From positions 42,445 to 106,444 of the forward strand of contig JALXAM010000064.1 of the NCBI GenBank assembly GCA_026992075.1: a DNA stretch of 64,000 nucleotides. The letters are read 5' to 3'. The notes beneath the pieces are model-generated. The model had not been told where the DNA came from and did no database searches. It worked only from the letters and a program-made list of their open reading frames with translations. The translations under genes and the position numbers were made by a program. This stretch comes from Sedimenticola sp. (lineage in GTDB: Bacteria > Pseudomonadota > Gammaproteobacteria > Chromatiales > Chromatiaceae). Below, one piece after another: positions 1 through 12,913 of the stretch; position 1 is the first letter of the stretch; every line of letters starts with the position of its first letter.

Positions 1-97
1 CGATGCCCGGAACCCGGAGAGCCTTCTCCAGCAGGCCGACCAGGCGCTCTACCGTGCCAAGCGGGAGGGGCGCAACCGGGTGGTGAAGGCGGATTGA
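1..97 (+). CDS. Diguanylate cyclase (GGDEF domain), C-terminal fragment
   Basis: Only the last 31 codons lie in the window, read from base 2 and ending in TGA at 95-97. The peptide contains the typical end of a GGDEF domain: a Q-A-D-Q-A-L-Y-R-A-K helix followed by G-R-N-R-V. GGDEF enzymes make cyclic di-GMP from two GTP. The active-site GGDEF loop and any sensor domain lie upstream of the window, so activity cannot be judged. A second, decayed GGDEF end occurs at 50594-50784. Confidence 0.8.
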   Translation, partial: DARNPESLLQQADQALYRAKREGRNRVVKAD

Positions 98-99
98 GC

Positions 100-384
100 T
101 TACCGCTGTCTACAGCGCACCATACCGTGATCGCTGCTGGCCAGGATCGCCTCGCCTTCCCCCTTCTCCCAGAAGAGGAGCTGGCGGTCGGTGTACTTCT
201 CTCCCGATCCCGAGTGAACGCGCGGGAGCTGGTGGTTTTTGCCATCGAGAGTCAGGGTGATCGAATCACCACCTCCGGCAACCTCGAAAGTGGTGCCGCC
301 CTGGCAACCGAAGGAGCGGCTTTCAGGCGGGGGGCTACTGCATGCGGCCAGGGTCAGGAACAGCAGGGGCAGGACCTTTCGTTG
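100..384 (-). CDS. MliC-like lysozyme-inhibitor lipoprotein, start codon missing
   Basis: The minus-strand frame encodes a short lipoprotein: a hydrophobic stretch KVLPLLFLTLAAC with a lipobox (L-A-A-C), then a MliC/PliC-like domain of about 75 residues with F-G-C-Q-G-G, an S-G-S-G-E-K-Y motif, F-W-E-K-G-E-G-E-A and a final Cys near R-C-R-Q-R. That family sits in the outer membrane or periplasm and inhibits c-type lysozyme. No ATG, GTG or TTG lies in frame just before the signal peptide. The frame runs straight into the palindrome at 385-402, four codons upstream of the first hydrophobic residues. The original start was probably removed or displaced by the repeat, so the gene may be silent or may use a rare start such as CTG. 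The end (TAA, complement of 100-102) is firm and the 5' end is not. Confidence 0.6.
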   Translation of the reverse strand, partial: QRKVLPLLFLTLAACSSPPPESRSFGCQGGTTFEVAGGGDSITLTLDGKNHQLPRVHSGSGEKYTDRQLLFWEKGEGEAILASSDHGMVRCRQR

Positions 385-675
385 GTCGGGCTTCAGCCCG
401 ACATTCCAGCCAACAACGCTGGCAGGCCGGTGGGGCGGCTCTCGTAGCGGGACCTCGGCAGCAGGGGTGAGCCGGACTGAAAATCCAGTGGATTTTCGCA
501 GCCGGCGAACGCCCCGCCATGGAGGGCGGGGCCGGACTTTGGGGCGGCGCACGGAATGCAGAGCCACAAAGCCGACGCGGAGCCTACAGGGATGTATCCA
601 CGGCGTTCCCGCTACGAGAGCCGGCCCGCCGGCCCCGGGAAAGCGTCTCATTCGTCGGGCTGAAGCCCGACCTAC
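385..675. repeat. Composite palindromic repeat, copy 1 (family A)
   Basis: This fills the gap between the MliC-like gene and metG. It is bounded by two copies of an 18-bp palindrome (GTCGGGCTTCAGCCCGAC at 385-402, and the complementary-loop version at 654-671 followed by CTAC). Inside are 28-bp inverted arms at 425-452 and 607-634 with few mismatches. Between the arms lie further small palindromes and a core around 574-606 (GCCTACAGGGATGTATCCAC). The same core appears in the copies at 2741-2945 and 57932-58125, where the arms differ in sequence but still pair with each other. In frame the core reads A-Y-R-D-V-x-T-A, but I see no real gene here. Confidence 0.85.
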
Positions 676-692
676 CAATAGGGTTCCAGGCT

Positions 693-2708
693 TCATTTCA
701 CCTTCATGCCAGGTTTCGCCCCCTCGTCGGGGCTGAGCAGGAAGATCTCTCTGCCGCCGGGGCCGGCGGCCAGCACCATCCCCTCGGAGACGCCGAACTT
801 CATCTTGCGCGGCGCCAGGTTGGCCACCATCACCGTGAGGCGCCCTTCCAGCTTCTCCGGCTCGGGATAGGCGGCCTTGATGCCGGCGAAGACGTTGCGC
901 TTCTCCCTGCCCAGGTCGAGAGTGAGGCGCAGCAGCTTGTCGGCCCCCTCCACCCGCTCGGCCTTCTCGATGCGGGCGATGCGCAGGTCCACCTTGGCGA
1001 AGTCGTCGTAGCTGATGGTGGGCGTTGCAGCCTCGCTTTCGGCCTTTCGTGCCTTCTGGGGCTTGGCCGCCATGTCCTCTTTCGAAGCCGCCACCATGGC
1101 TTCCACCTTCTTGGGGTCCACCCGGGTCATGAGGGGCTTGAATTTCGCCACCTGGTGGCCCAGCAGGGGTTGGGCGATGTGGCTCCACTGCTGGGGCTCG
1201 ATCCGCAGGAAGGCTTCCGCTTTCTCGGCGGTACCGGGCAGGATGGGGCGCAGGTAGCCGATGAGCACCTTGAAGAGGTTGAGGCCCATGGAGCAGATGG
1301 CCTGAAGCTCGGCGTCGCGCCCTTCCTCCTTGGCCACCACCCAGGGCTGCTTCTCGTCGATGTACTGGTTGGCGCGGTCGGCCAGCTTCATGATCTCGCG
1401 CACCGCGCGGCCGTATTCGCGCTTTTCGTAGTGGTCGGCGATGGCCTCGCCGGCGGCCACGAACTCATCGAAGAGTTCGGGCTCGGCCAGCGCGTCCGAG
1501 AGGGTGCCAACGAAGCGCTTGGTGATGAAGCCGGCGCAGCGGCTGGCGATGTTCACCACCTTGCCCACCAGGTCGGAATTGACCCGCTGCACGAAGTCCT
1601 CCAGATTGAGGTCGATGTCTTCCACGCCGGGGCCGAGCTTGGCGGCGAAGTAGTAGCGCAGGTATTCGGGGTCGAGGTGCTCCAGGTAGGTGCGTGCCTT
1701 GATGAAGCTGCCGCGGGACTTGGACATCTTCTGCCCGTTCACCGTGAGAAAGCCGTGGGCGTGGATGGTGGTGGGCTTGCGGAAGCCGGCGCCGTGGAGC
1801 ATGGCGGGCCAGAAGAGGGCGTGGAAGTAGATGATGTCCTTGCCAATGAAGTGGTAGAGCTCGGCGTCGGAATCTTCGGCCCAGTATGCGTCGAAATCGA
1901 GCCCCTGCTTGGCGCAGAAGTTCTTGAAGCTGGCCATGTAGCCGATGGGGGCGTCGAGCCAGACGTAGAAATACTTGCCGGGATGGCCCGGAATCTCGAA
2001 GCCGAAGTAAGGGGCGTCGCGCGAGATGTCCCACTCCCGCAGGCCCGCCTCGAACCACTCGTCGAGCTTGTTGGCCACCTCGGGTTGCAGGTGGCCGCCC
2101 CGGGTCCACTCCTTGAGCATCGTCTCGAAGTCCTGGAGGCGGAAGAAGAGGTGCTCGGTCTCCTTCTCCACCGGCTGGGCGCCGGAGACCACCGAGTAGG
2201 GATTCTTCAGCTCGGTGGGGTCGTAGGTGGCGCCGCACGCCTCGCAGGAGTCGCCGTACTGGTCCTCGGCGCCGCACTTGGGGCACTGGCCCTTGATGAA
2301 GCGGTCGGGCAGGAAGATCCCCTCCTCGGGGTCGTAGAGCTGGGTGATGGTGCGCGCCACGATGTGGCCGCCCTCGAGGTTGCGCTGGTAGATCAGCTCT
2401 GCCAGCTCGCGGTTCTCCTCGGAGTGGGTGCTGTGGTAGTTGTCGAAGCCGATGCGAAAGTCGCGGAAGTCGGCCTGGTGCTCCTCGGACATCTGGCGGA
2501 TCAGCTCCTCGGGGCTGATGCCCTTCTGCCGCGCGTGGAGCATGATGGGGGTGCCGTGGGCGTCGTCGGCGCAGATGTACCAGCACTCATTGCCGCGCAT
2601 CTTCTGGAAGCGGGCCCAGATGTCGGTCTGGGTGTATTCCACGATGTGGCCGATGTGGAGGGGGGCGTTGGCGTAGGGGAGGGCGCTGGTGACGAGGATC
2701 TTTCGCAT
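693..2708 (-). CDS. metG: Methionyl-tRNA synthetase
   Basis: A 671-residue class I aminoacyl-tRNA synthetase that charges tRNA-Met with methionine in the cytoplasm. The sequence begins [20 protein letters not shown], with the HIGH signature directly following, a zinc knuckle with two Cys pairs (CPKCG and CEACG), and the KMSKSRG loop. The last 110 residues, after an Ala/Lys-rich linker, form the tRNA-binding EMAP/Trbp111-like domain used for dimerisation. Length and domain order match the enterobacterial enzyme. The open frame continues upstream to 2906, but that stretch is repeat DNA. The ATG at 2708 fits the family start. It is divergent from apbC across a repeat-rich gap. Confidence 0.97.
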   Translation of the reverse strand: MRKILVTSALPYANAPLHIGHIVEYTQTDIWARFQKMRGNECWYICADDAHGTPIMLHARQKGISPEELIRQMSEEHQADFRDFRIGFDNYHSTHSEENRELAELIYQRNLEGGHIVARTITQLYDPEEGIFLPDRFIKGQCPKCGAEDQYGDSCEACGATYDPTELKNPYSVVSGAQPVEKETEHLFFRLQDFETMLKEWTRGGHLQPEVANKLDEWFEAGLREWDISRDAPYFGFEIPGHPGKYFYVWLDAPIGYMASFKNFCAKQGLDFDAYWAEDSDAELYHFIGKDIIYFHALFWPAMLHGAGFRKPTTIHAHGFLTVNGQKMSKSRGSFIKARTYLEHLDPEYLRYYFAAKLGPGVEDIDLNLEDFVQRVNSDLVGKVVNIASRCAGFITKRFVGTLSDALAEPELFDEFVAAGEAIADHYEKREYGRAVREIMKLADRANQYIDEKQPWVVAKEEGRDAELQAICSMGLNLFKVLIGYLRPILPGTAEKAEAFLRIEPQQWSHIAQPLLGHQVAKFKPLMTRVDPKKVEAMVAASKEDMAAKPQKARKAESEAATPTISYDDFAKVDLRIARIEKAERVEGADKLLRLTLDLGREKRNVFAGIKAAYPEPEKLEGRLTVMVANLAPRKMKFGVSEGMVLAAGPGGREIFLLSPDEGAKPGMKVK

Positions 2709-2740
2709 GGTTTTGGTCGGGTTTGTCGATGATTTTGGCG

Positions 2741-2945
2741 TAGGTCGGGCTTCAGCCCGACAGATCGCCTGGCAGGTTTCGATCTCTTTTCGGGGCTGGT
2801 GGGGGAACCTTGCTGGCGGGGACGCCGTGAATACATCCCTGTAGGCTTTGCGGCAGCATCCCTGCTGCCGAAACCCCGCCAGCAAGGTTCCCCCACCGGC
2901 CTTCAAGCCTTGTCGCGTGAGTCGTCGGGCTGAAGCCCGGCCTAC
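2741..2945. repeat. Composite palindromic repeat, copy 2 (family A)
   Basis: Lies between metG and apbC. The outer palindromes are at 2744-2761 and 2924-2941 (the second with one mismatch, followed by CTAC). The inner arms at 2798-2821 and 2874-2897 are perfectly complementary over 24 bp. The core at 2822-2873 contains CGTGAATACATCCCTGTAGG and a small GGCAGC/GCTGCC hairpin. With the promoter at 2998 this accounts for the whole 371-bp gap between metG and apbC. Confidence 0.88.
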
Positions 2946-2997
2946 AAAGACCCATCATTATCTCACAGCAAGCGGGGGTAATACCTGAGTGTTTTGC

Positions 2998-3027
2998 TTG
3001 GGATTTGCCCGGGCGATGGTGTAGAAT
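2998..3027 (+). promoter_or_regulatory. Predicted sigma-70 promoter of apbC
   Basis: A -35-like TTGGGA at 2998-3003 and a -10-like TAGAAT at 3022-3027 are separated by 18 bp, placing a start site near 3034, about 45 bases before the apbC ATG. Read by eye only. Confidence 0.45.
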
Positions 3028-3079
3028 CGCGCCCATCGCAACGGTTTCCGTATTGCCACGACAGGCAGGAGTAAAGAAC

Positions 3080-4171
3080 ATGTCCGAAGTGACCCGAGAA
3101 CAGATCGAAGAGGCGCTCAAGGGATACATTGAGCCCCATATGGAGAAGGATCTCGTCAGCGCCAAGACGGTGAAGGATATCCAGATCGACGGCGGCAAGG
3201 TGAAGCTCAAGGTGGTGCTGGGCTTTCCCGCCAAGGGCTTTGCCGATGAGTTGAAAAAAGCCATCTGCGACACCGTCAGGAAGGTGGAGGGCATCACCGA
3301 TTGCGAGGTGGATCTGAGCTGGGAGATCGTCGCCCACTCGGTGCAGAAGTCCCTCAAGCCCATCGACAACATCAAGAACATCATCGCCGTGGCCTCCGGC
3401 AAGGGGGGCGTGGGCAAGTCCACCACCGCGGTGAACCTGGCCCTGGCCCTCTCCCAGGAGGGCGCCAGGGTGGGCATCCTCGACGCCGACATCTACGGCC
3501 CCTCCCAGCCGCGCATGCTGGGCATCTCCGGCCAGCCCGAGTCCAAGGACGGCCAGACCTTGGAGCCCATGAATAGCTACCACCTCCAGGCCATGTCCAT
3601 CGGCTTCCTCATCGACGAGGAGACCCCCATGATCTGGCGCGGTCCCATGGTCACCCAGGCCCTGGAGCAGCTCCTCAACGACACCAACTGGTCCGACCTG
3701 GACTACCTGGTGATCGACCTGCCGCCGGGCACCGGCGACACCCAGCTCACCCTGGCGCAGAAGGTGCCGGTCTCCGGCGCCATCATCGTCACCACGCCCC
3801 AGGACATCGCCCTGCTGGACGCCCGCAAGGGCTTCAAGATGTTCGAGAAGGTGGAGGTGCCGGTGTTGGGCATCGTGGAGAACATGTCCATCCACATCTG
3901 CTCCAACTGCGGCCACGAGGAGTACATCTTCGGCGAGGGTGGTGGCCAGCGCATGGCCGAGCAGTACGGGGTGGATTTCCTCGGCGCCCTGCCGCTGGAC
4001 ATCCGCATCCGCGAGGAGACCGACAGCGGCAAGCCCACGGTGGTGGCCGAGCCCGACTCGCGCATCGCCCAGATCTACCGCGACATCGCCCGCAAGGCGG
4101 CCGCCAAGCTGGCCCTGCAGGCCAAGAGCTACGCCGCCAAGTTCCCCAACATCGTCATCCAGAACAACTGA
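3080..4171 (+). CDS. apbC: Iron-sulfur cluster carrier protein ApbC/Mrp
   Basis: A 363-residue P-loop ATPase of the Mrp/Nbp35 family that carries [4Fe-4S] clusters to apo-proteins. The N-terminal 90 residues form a MIP18/DUF59-like domain. It is followed by the deviant Walker [10 protein letters not shown] near residue 110, a [10 protein letters not shown] switch, Walker B around [11 protein letters not shown], and the C-x2-C motif (ICSNC) that binds the cluster. The ATG at 3080 has AGGAG upstream and matches the usual start [13 protein letters not shown]. An in-frame upstream start at 3005 overlaps the predicted promoter and is unlikely. The gene ends at TGA directly before two repeat fragments and a terminator. 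Confidence 0.95.
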   Translation: MSEVTREQIEEALKGYIEPHMEKDLVSAKTVKDIQIDGGKVKLKVVLGFPAKGFADELKKAICDTVRKVEGITDCEVDLSWEIVAHSVQKSLKPIDNIKNIIAVASGKGGVGKSTTAVNLALALSQEGARVGILDADIYGPSQPRMLGISGQPESKDGQTLEPMNSYHLQAMSIGFLIDEETPMIWRGPMVTQALEQLLNDTNWSDLDYLVIDLPPGTGDTQLTLAQKVPVSGAIIVTTPQDIALLDARKGFKMFEKVEVPVLGIVENMSIHICSNCGHEEYIFGEGGGQRMAEQYGVDFLGALPLDIRIREETDSGKPTVVAEPDSRIAQIYRDIARKAAAKLALQAKSYAAKFPNIVIQNN

Positions 4172-4178
4172 CGCCACT

Positions 4179-4204
4179 CCCCTCTCCCGCTTGCGGGAGA
4201 GGGG
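4179..4204. repeat. Palindromic repeat, family B, intergenic copy
   Basis: A 12-bp perfect stem with a TT loop (CCCCTCTCCCGC, then GCGGGAGAGGGG), flanked by CACTC and by TCAGGGGTGAGG, immediately downstream of apbC. A related C-rich palindrome occurs inside the DUF1156 gene at 10568-10590. It has no T-run and is therefore a repeat rather than a terminator. Confidence 0.7.
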
Positions 4205-4221
4205 TCAGGGGTGAGGCTGTT

Positions 4222-4248
4222 CGCAGGAGCGGCGTCCCCGTCGCGAAC
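4222..4248. repeat. Partial copy of family C repeat
   Basis: The 27-bp sequence starting CGCAGGAGCGGCG and ending CGTCGCGAACC resembles the left half of the tandem units at 53271-53399 (GCAGGAGCAACG to CCGCGAACC). It lies between the family B palindrome and the terminator. Confidence 0.5.
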
Positions 4249-4252
4249 CACC

Positions 4253-4275
4253 AACCCGGTGCATCGGGTTTTTTT
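4253..4275 (+). terminator. Rho-independent terminator after apbC
   Basis: Stem AACCCG at 4253-4258, loop GTGCAT, complementary CGGGTT at 4265-4270, then a further TTTTT. It separates apbC from dcd. Confidence 0.75.
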
Positions 4276-4362
4276 CCGTTCGCCCCGGGGACGGGGTTTC
4301 CACGGTGCTTGTTCTATAGGGGTGCATGCCCGGCTGGACCGGCTGAAAACCGACCACTCTGT

Positions 4363-4368
4363 TATACT
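4363..4368 (+). promoter_or_regulatory. Predicted -10 element of dcd
   Basis: TATACT lies 31 bases upstream of the dcd ATG. The -35 region (around CGGCTGAAAA) is a poor match to consensus. Confidence 0.4.
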
Positions 4369-4398
4369 CCGCCGGCAATATCCACAGCGGAGCGATCG

Positions 4399-4965
4399 AT
4401 GGCCATCAAGTCCGACCGATGGATCCGCCGCATGGCGGAAGAACATGGCATGATCGAGCCCTTCGAGCCGGGGCAGATGCGCGAAAGCGCTTATGGGCGG
4501 ATGATCTCCTACGGTACCTCCAGCTACGGCTACGACGTGCGCTGCGCCGACGAGTTCAAGATCTTCACCAACATCAACTCGGCGGTGGTGGATCCCAAGA
4601 ACTTCGACGACTCCAGCTTCGTGGACGTTCGGTCCGACGTCTGCATCATCCCGCCCAACTCCTTCGCCCTGGCGCGCACCGTGGAGTATTTCCGCATCCC
4701 GCGCAACGTGCTCACCATCTGCCTGGGCAAGTCCACCTACGCCCGCTGCGGCATCATCGTCAACGTCACCCCGCTGGAGCCGGAGTGGGAGGGACACGTC
4801 ACCCTGGAGTTCTCCAACACCACGCCCCTGCCGGCCAAGATCTACGCCAACGAGGGGGTGGCGCAGATGCTCTTCTTCGAATCGGACGAGGTGTGCGAGA
4901 TCTCCTACCGTGACCGTGGCGGCAAGTACCAGGGGCAGAAGGGCGTGACCCTGCCCAAGGCGTGA
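4399..4965 (+). CDS. dcd: dCTP deaminase
   Basis: A 188-residue trimeric enzyme that deaminates dCTP to dUTP for dTMP synthesis. It begins [20 protein letters not shown]. It carries the family signatures SSYGYDVRC near residue 40, G-K-S-T-Y-A-R-C-G around 115 and [12 protein letters not shown] with the catalytic Glu, and ends in the usual G-G-K-Y-Q-G-Q-x-G. Length equals the E. coli protein within a few residues. The in-frame ATG at 4309 lies upstream of the likely promoter. The stop codon overlaps the GTG start of the next gene by 4 bp, implying translational coupling. Confidence 0.95.
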   Translation: MAIKSDRWIRRMAEEHGMIEPFEPGQMRESAYGRMISYGTSSYGYDVRCADEFKIFTNINSAVVDPKNFDDSSFVDVRSDVCIIPPNSFALARTVEYFRIPRNVLTICLGKSTYARCGIIVNVTPLEPEWEGHVTLEFSNTTPLPAKIYANEGVAQMLFFESDEVCEISYRDRGGKYQGQKGVTLPKA

Positions 4966-5579
4966 CGCAGAATTACCCCGAATCCTATCAGGCTCTCTGC
5001 GAGCGGTTCGGCTTCCATCGGGGCATCCCCTGGGCGGAACACTGGACGGCGGCGGCCGATTTCCTCGGGCTCCTGGCCGAAGAGGTGCTGTCGCGCCGTC
5101 CGGCGGCCATCCTCGAGTGCGGCAGCGGCCTGAGCACCCTGGTGCTGGCGCGCTGCTGCCAACGGCTGGGCAAAGGCCGGGTGGTGAGTCTGGAGAACGG
5201 TGGGGAATTCGCGGCATCCACCCGCCGCTGGCTGGAAGCCTACGGCCTGGAATCTTTTGTTGAGGTGATCCACGCCCCGCTGCGCGAAGTCCAGGTGGGG
5301 GAGGGAGCCTGGCAGTGGTACGATCCCGAAACCCTGCCGCAAGGCCCCTTCGACCTCTTGGTGGTGGACGGCCCGCCCGGCTTTTTGCAACCCCTTTCCC
5401 GCTATCCCGCCATGCCGCTGCTTGCCGATCGGCTTGCACAGGATGTCCTGTTGATCCTGGACGACGCCGCGCGGCCCGATGAGCGGGCGGTGGTTTCGCG
5501 GTGGCTGCAGGAGTTTCCCGGACTGACCCATCGTTTCGTGGAGATGGAGCGGGGGTGTTCGTTGTTGCTGTTTTCCTGA
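4962..5579 (+). CDS. Class I SAM-dependent methyltransferase-like protein
   Basis: A 205-residue protein starting at GTG, overlapping dcd by GTGA. A Rossmann-type SAM site is visible: motif [11 protein letters not shown] (about residues 50-59), an acidic residue at the end of the next strand (V-V-S-L-E-N-G-G), and L-L-V-V-D-G-P-P-G around residue 130, as in O-methyltransferase-like proteins. It has no signal peptide or membrane segment. The substrate is unknown, and I cannot separate a catechol- or FkbM-like enzyme from other branches by eye. Coupling to dcd need not imply related function. Confidence 0.75.
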   Translation: MTQNYPESYQALCERFGFHRGIPWAEHWTAAADFLGLLAEEVLSRRPAAILECGSGLSTLVLARCCQRLGKGRVVSLENGGEFAASTRRWLEAYGLESFVEVIHAPLREVQVGEGAWQWYDPETLPQGPFDLLVVDGPPGFLQPLSRYPAMPLLADRLAQDVLLILDDAARPDERAVVSRWLQEFPGLTHRFVEMERGCSLLLFS

Positions 5580-5675
5580 TCGGTCAGGGAAAGGCGGGAA
5601 CCACGTGGAACCGCGTTTTTATTATTGGCGTGGCGGTGCCCATCGGGGGTTCAGGTGGATGGCTCGTGGCCTGGA

Positions 5676-5681
5676 TATAAT
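5676..5681 (+). promoter_or_regulatory. Predicted -10 element of the helicase-DUF499 operon
   Basis: A perfect TATAAT lies 34 bases before the helicase ATG. No convincing -35 is seen 16-18 bp upstream. It is the only obvious promoter element before the five overlapping or closely spaced defence-type genes. Confidence 0.4.
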
Positions 5682-5714
5682 GGCAAGAAACCGGCTAACC
5701 AGGCAGGGACGCAA

Positions 5715-9265
<3,551 letters not shown>

Positions 9266-9272
<7 letters not shown>

Positions 9273-9970
9273 TCTATATCGAGGAAATACTTGGCGAAAT
9301 CGACTCTGTTCGTGAGTACGCCAAAATCATTAAAGAAAAATTTGATCAAGGTCGTTCTGCCGAGGAGCTATTACTAGATGCGAGAGGCTTGGAAAAGAGA
9401 ATTGAATATTTGTACTCAATCATCCCAGAAGGCTGCTCTTTGGGCAATGCAGGAAGACATGTTCACTTTATGATTCATTACCTAGAAAGAAATAATACAA
9501 GATCCTGTTCCCAGGACATTATAGACCTCATCGAACACGACTTGCCGACAGGCGAAGAGCAAATACGCCAATGGGCCAATAGTCTTTCATACGTTGATGC
9601 TGACCTTCGCAACGAGATGCGAGTTCTTATTAAAACTGGGCAGTTTGATTCAGCGATCAGAAAAGCTTTTGTAATCCTAAAAGACAGGATATGCGATAAA
9701 TATGGACTTCCTAGAGATATGGATGGTGTTGACCTGATCAATAAATTGTTTGGAAGCAACTCTGAGTATTTTAACTATATGCATCCAAGCGAAAAGCAGG
9801 CTCACCGAGACCTATTTGCCGGAATGTTTGGGTTAGTTAGGAATAGGTTTGCACACAATAATGTGGAAGCATCTCTGACTGAAATGGATACTGTTATCTC
9901 GGGTATTAACTACTGCCTGAGACTGATGGACGATTTCAGGGATGAGCCATCAAACGAAAACACGGAATAA
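9266..9970 (+). CDS. HEPN-type protein (TIGR02391/Ymh-like)
   Basis: A 234-residue protein whose C-terminal half resembles the TIGR02391 (hypoth_Ymh) family. This half has a helical segment ending [11 protein letters not shown] at residues 188-198. R192 and H197 form the R-x4-H signature of HEPN ribonucleases. The N-terminal 110 residues are helical and unassigned. The gene is visibly AT-richer than the helicase before it, suggesting separate origin. It is nonetheless locked into the operon: it overlaps the helicase by 7 bp, and the methyltransferase starts 3 bp after its stop. HEPN proteins in defence systems often cleave RNA upon phage sensing. An RNase effector role is inferred from the motif and context only. 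Confidence 0.75.
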
Positions 9971-9973
9971 TCT

Positions 9974-12904
9974 ATGACGAACATTAAATCTCCCAAAAAA
10001 CTCATCGAAGTCGCCCTGCCACTGGACGACATCAACCGCGAGGCGGCGCGGGAGAAGTCCATCCGCCATGGCCATCCTAGCACCCTGCATCTGTGGTGGG
10101 CGCGGCGGCCGCTGGCGGCGGCGCGGGCGGTGCTGTTTGCGCAGATGGTCAACGACCCAGGATACCAGCAGGGTGGCGGCTTCAAATACGGCGTCAACAA
10201 GGAAGAGGCAGCCAAGCGTCGCGAAGAGCTGTTCGACATCATCCGCGAACTGGTCAAGTGGGAGAACACCAACAACGAAGCCTTGCTGGCGCGTGCCCGC
10301 GCCGAGATCCGCAGGAGCTGGCGCGAGGTCTGCGAGCTGAACAAGGATCACCCGCGGGCCGCCGAGCTGTTCGACCCCGACAAGCTGCCCGCCTTCCATG
10401 ATCCCTTCGCCGGCGGCGGCGCCATCCCGCTGGAGGCGCAGCGGCTGGGGCTGGAAGCCTGGGCCTCCGATCTCAACCCGGTGGCGGTGATGATCAACAA
10501 GGCCATGATCGAGATCCCGCCCAAATTCGCCGGCCGCGCACCGGTAGGACCGATTCCCCCCACCCAACCCTCCCCCCGCAGGGGGGAGGGCAAGGGAGGG
10601 GGGCGACTGACCGATGACTGGCCCGGCGCCACCGGCCTGGCCGAGGACGTGCGCCGCTACGGCCACTGGATGCGCGAGCAGGCCGAAAAGCGCATCGGCC
10701 ACCTCTATCCCAAGGTGAAGATCACCCCAGAGATGGTCGCGGAGCGGCCCGATCTCAAGCCCTACGAGGGGAAGGAACTCACCGTCATCGCCTGGCTCTG
10801 GGCGCGCACGGTCAAAAGCCCAAACCCGGCCTTCTCCCATGTGGATGTGCCGCTGGCCTCCAGTTTCGTGCTCTCCAGCAAGCAGGGCAGGGAGGCCTGG
10901 GTAGAGCCGATTGTGGAAGGCGACAGCTACCGCTTCGAGGTGCGGGTGGGCAAACCGCCAGAAGAAGCAAAGAGAGGTACAAAAATTAACAGAGGAAGTT
11001 TTCGTTGCCTCTTTTCAGATACACCGATGTCATATTCCTATATCGATGATGAAGCAAATGCTGGAAGGATGGATCAACGATTGATGGCCATTGTGGCTGA
11101 AGGGCATCGGGGGCGAGTTTATCTTAGCCCAATAGAAGAGCATGTGGACATAGCTGAATCAGCCAAACCGGAATGGAAGCCGGAAACTCCTAGTAGGGGA
11201 ACATGGGCCAGTAATGCGCAGGGGAGAATATACGGATTCAAGACTTTTGGAGACTATTTCACCCCCCGCCAACTGGTGGCGCTGACCACCTTCTCCGATC
11301 TGGTACAGGAGGCCCGCGAAAAGGTCATCGAAGACGCCCGCAAATCCGGCTGGGACGATGATGGCCGTGGCCTTGACGCCGGCGGCACCGGCGCCACCGC
11401 CTATGGGGATGCGGTGGCGGTGTATTTGGCATTTGCAGTAGATAGGTCTTCTGATGCGTGGTCAAGTATTGCTAGTTGGACGCCACAGCGAGACACCCTT
11501 CGTAATACCTTTGCTAGGCAAGCTATCCCTATGGTTTGGGATTTTGCAGAGGTCAATCCTTTTTCTGAGTCAACGGGTCATTTTATCGGTGGTCTTGATT
11601 GGGTTAAGAAAGTCATTGAATCATTACCCGCAAAAGCAAAAGGGTTCGCAAAGCAAGACGACGCTACTTCTCAATCTATCAGCCAACAAAAAGTGGTCTC
11701 AACTGATCCTCCTTATTACGACAATATTGGCTACGCAGATCTCTCTGACTTCTTCTATGTCTGGCTGCGCCGCAGCCTGAAGCCCATCTATCCCAGCCTG
11801 TTTGCCACTCTCGCTGTGCCCAAGGCGGAAGAGCTGGCCGCCACACCTTACCGGCACGGCAGCAAGGACAAGGCCGAGACGTTCTTTCTGGAGGGCATGA
11901 AGAAGGCGCTGCATAACCTCGCTGAGCAGGCCCATCCGGCCTTTCCGGTTTCCATCTATTACGCTTTCAAACAATCCGAAACGAAGGAAGGCAGCACCAC
12001 CAGCACTGGCTGGGAAACTTTTCTGGAGGCCCTCATTCAGGCAGGGTTTTCCATCGATGGTACCTGGCCTATGCGAACCGAACGTGCAGGAAAGATCATC
12101 GGGATTAATGCCAATGTGTTGGCATCCAGTATTATTATTTCCTGTCGCAAACGCCACGTCGATGCCGAATCCATCTCCCGCAAGGATTTCCAGCGCCAGC
12201 TCCGCCGTGAGATGCCTGAGGCACTGGAGGCAATGATTGGTGGCTCCGAAGGAGCCTCACCCATCGCGCCAGTGGATCTGGCCCAGGCCGCCATCGGCCC
12301 CGGCATGGCGATCTACTCCCAGTACGAGGCGGTACTGAACCAGGACGGCTCGCGCATGACGGTGCATGATGCCCTCATTCTCATCAACCGCGCCATCACC
12401 GAATACCTGAGCCCCGATTCCGGCAGCTTCGACAATGACACCCAGTTCTGCTCGGCCTGGTTCGAGCAGTACGGCTGGAAGAACGGCCCCTTCGGCGAGG
12501 CTGATGTACTCGCCCGCGCCAAGGGCACCAGCGTGGACGGCGTGGTCGAGGCCGGCGTGCTGGCATCCGGCGGAGGCAAGGTGCGCCTGCTCAAGTGGAA
12601 GGAATACCCGACTGATTGGGACCCGACCCGGGACGACCGCACCCCCGTGTGGGAGGCCCTGCACCACATGATCCGCCGCCTGAATGAAGATGGCGAATCC
12701 GCCGCCGGCGAGCTGCTGGCCCGCATGCCGGAAAAAGGCGAACCCCTGCGCCAGCTCGCCTATCACCTCTACACCCTCTGCGAACGCGCCGGCTGGGCCG
12801 AAGACGCCCGCGCCTACAACGAACTCATCGGCGCTTGGCATGCTATCGTCACGGCCTCCCATGAGGTGGGGCACAGAGGCGAGTTGCTGGAACTGGATCT
12901 GTAG
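9974..12904 (+). CDS. DUF1156-domain adenine-specific DNA methyltransferase
   Basis: A 976-residue protein. The N-terminus has the DUF1156 pattern (K-K-L-I-E-V-A-L-P, then [14 protein letters not shown], residues 39-52). The SAM site is [12 protein letters not shown] (143-154) followed by A-S-D-L-N-P-V. The catalytic motif IV is D-P-P-Y-Y-D-N near residue 578, as in N6-adenine or N4-cytosine amino-methyltransferases. The order places it in the large DUF1156 family found beside DUF499 ATPases in defence islands. Oddities: a repeat-derived insert at about residues 193-211 (separate entry), and two AT-rich patches (about residues 331-430 and 486-592) within otherwise GC-rich DNA. It probably marks self DNA for this operon. 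The target sequence is unknown. Confidence 0.88.
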   Translation: MTNIKSPKKLIEVALPLDDINREAAREKSIRHGHPSTLHLWWARRPLAAARAVLFAQMVNDPGYQQGGGFKYGVNKEEAAKRREELFDIIRELVKWENTNNEALLARARAEIRRSWREVCELNKDHPRAAELFDPDKLPAFHDPFAGGGAIPLEAQRLGLEAWASDLNPVAVMINKAMIEIPPKFAGRAPVGPIPPTQPSPRRGEGKGGGRLTDDWPGATGLAEDVRRYGHWMREQAEKRIGHLYPKVKITPEMVAERPDLKPYEGKELTVIAWLWARTVKSPNPAFSHVDVPLASSFVLSSKQGREAWVEPIVEGDSYRFEVRVGKPPEEAKRGTKINRGSFRCLFSDTPMSYSYIDDEANAGRMDQRLMAIVAEGHRGRVYLSPIEEHVDIAESAKPEWKPETPSRGTWASNAQGRIYGFKTFGDYFTPRQLVALTTFSDLVQEAREKVIEDARKSGWDDDGRGLDAGGTGATAYGDAVAVYLAFAVDRSSDAWSSIASWTPQRDTLRNTFARQAIPMVWDFAEVNPFSESTGHFIGGLDWVKKVIESLPAKAKGFAKQDDATSQSISQQKVVSTDPPYYDNIGYADLSDFFYVWLRRSLKPIYPSLFATLAVPKAEELAATPYRHGSKDKAETFFLEGMKKALHNLAEQAHPAFPVSIYYAFKQSETKEGSTTSTGWETFLEALIQAGFSIDGTWPMRTERAGKIIGINANVLASSIIISCRKRHVDAESISRKDFQRQLRREMPEALEAMIGGSEGASPIAPVDLAQAAIGPGMAIYSQYEAVLNQDGSRMTVHDALILINRAITEYLSPDSGSFDNDTQFCSAWFEQYGWKNGPFGEADVLARAKGTSVDGVVEAGVLASGGGKVRLLKWKEYPTDWDPTRDDRTPVWEALHHMIRRLNEDGESAAGELLARMPEKGEPLRQLAYHLYTLCERAGWAEDARAYNELIGAWHAIVTASHEVGHRGELLELDL
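10550..10606. repeat. Family B palindromic repeat inside the DUF1156 gene, in frame
   Basis: C/G-rich palindrome CCCTCCCCCC GCA GGGGGGAGGG at 10568-10590 with flanking C-rich and G-rich arms. It adds about 19 codons read as [17 protein letters not shown] to the methyltransferase between motif I and a helical segment. It is related in composition and layout to the intergenic copy at 4179-4204. The frame is kept. Confidence 0.75.
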
Positions 12905-12913
12905 GTAACTTTC

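Noticed and set aside
385..675. Small protein containing A-Y-R-D-V-S-T-A
   Set aside because: The peptide comes from the repeat core, recurs in all three copies in varying frames, and has no start or ribosome-binding site.
519..2732. 737-residue plus-strand open frame opposite metG
   Set aside because: Antisense shadow of metG; low-complexity composition and no motif.
4179..4204. Terminator after apbC at the C-rich palindrome
   Set aside because: No T-run follows, and a similar palindrome occurs inside a coding gene. The true terminator is at 4253-4275.
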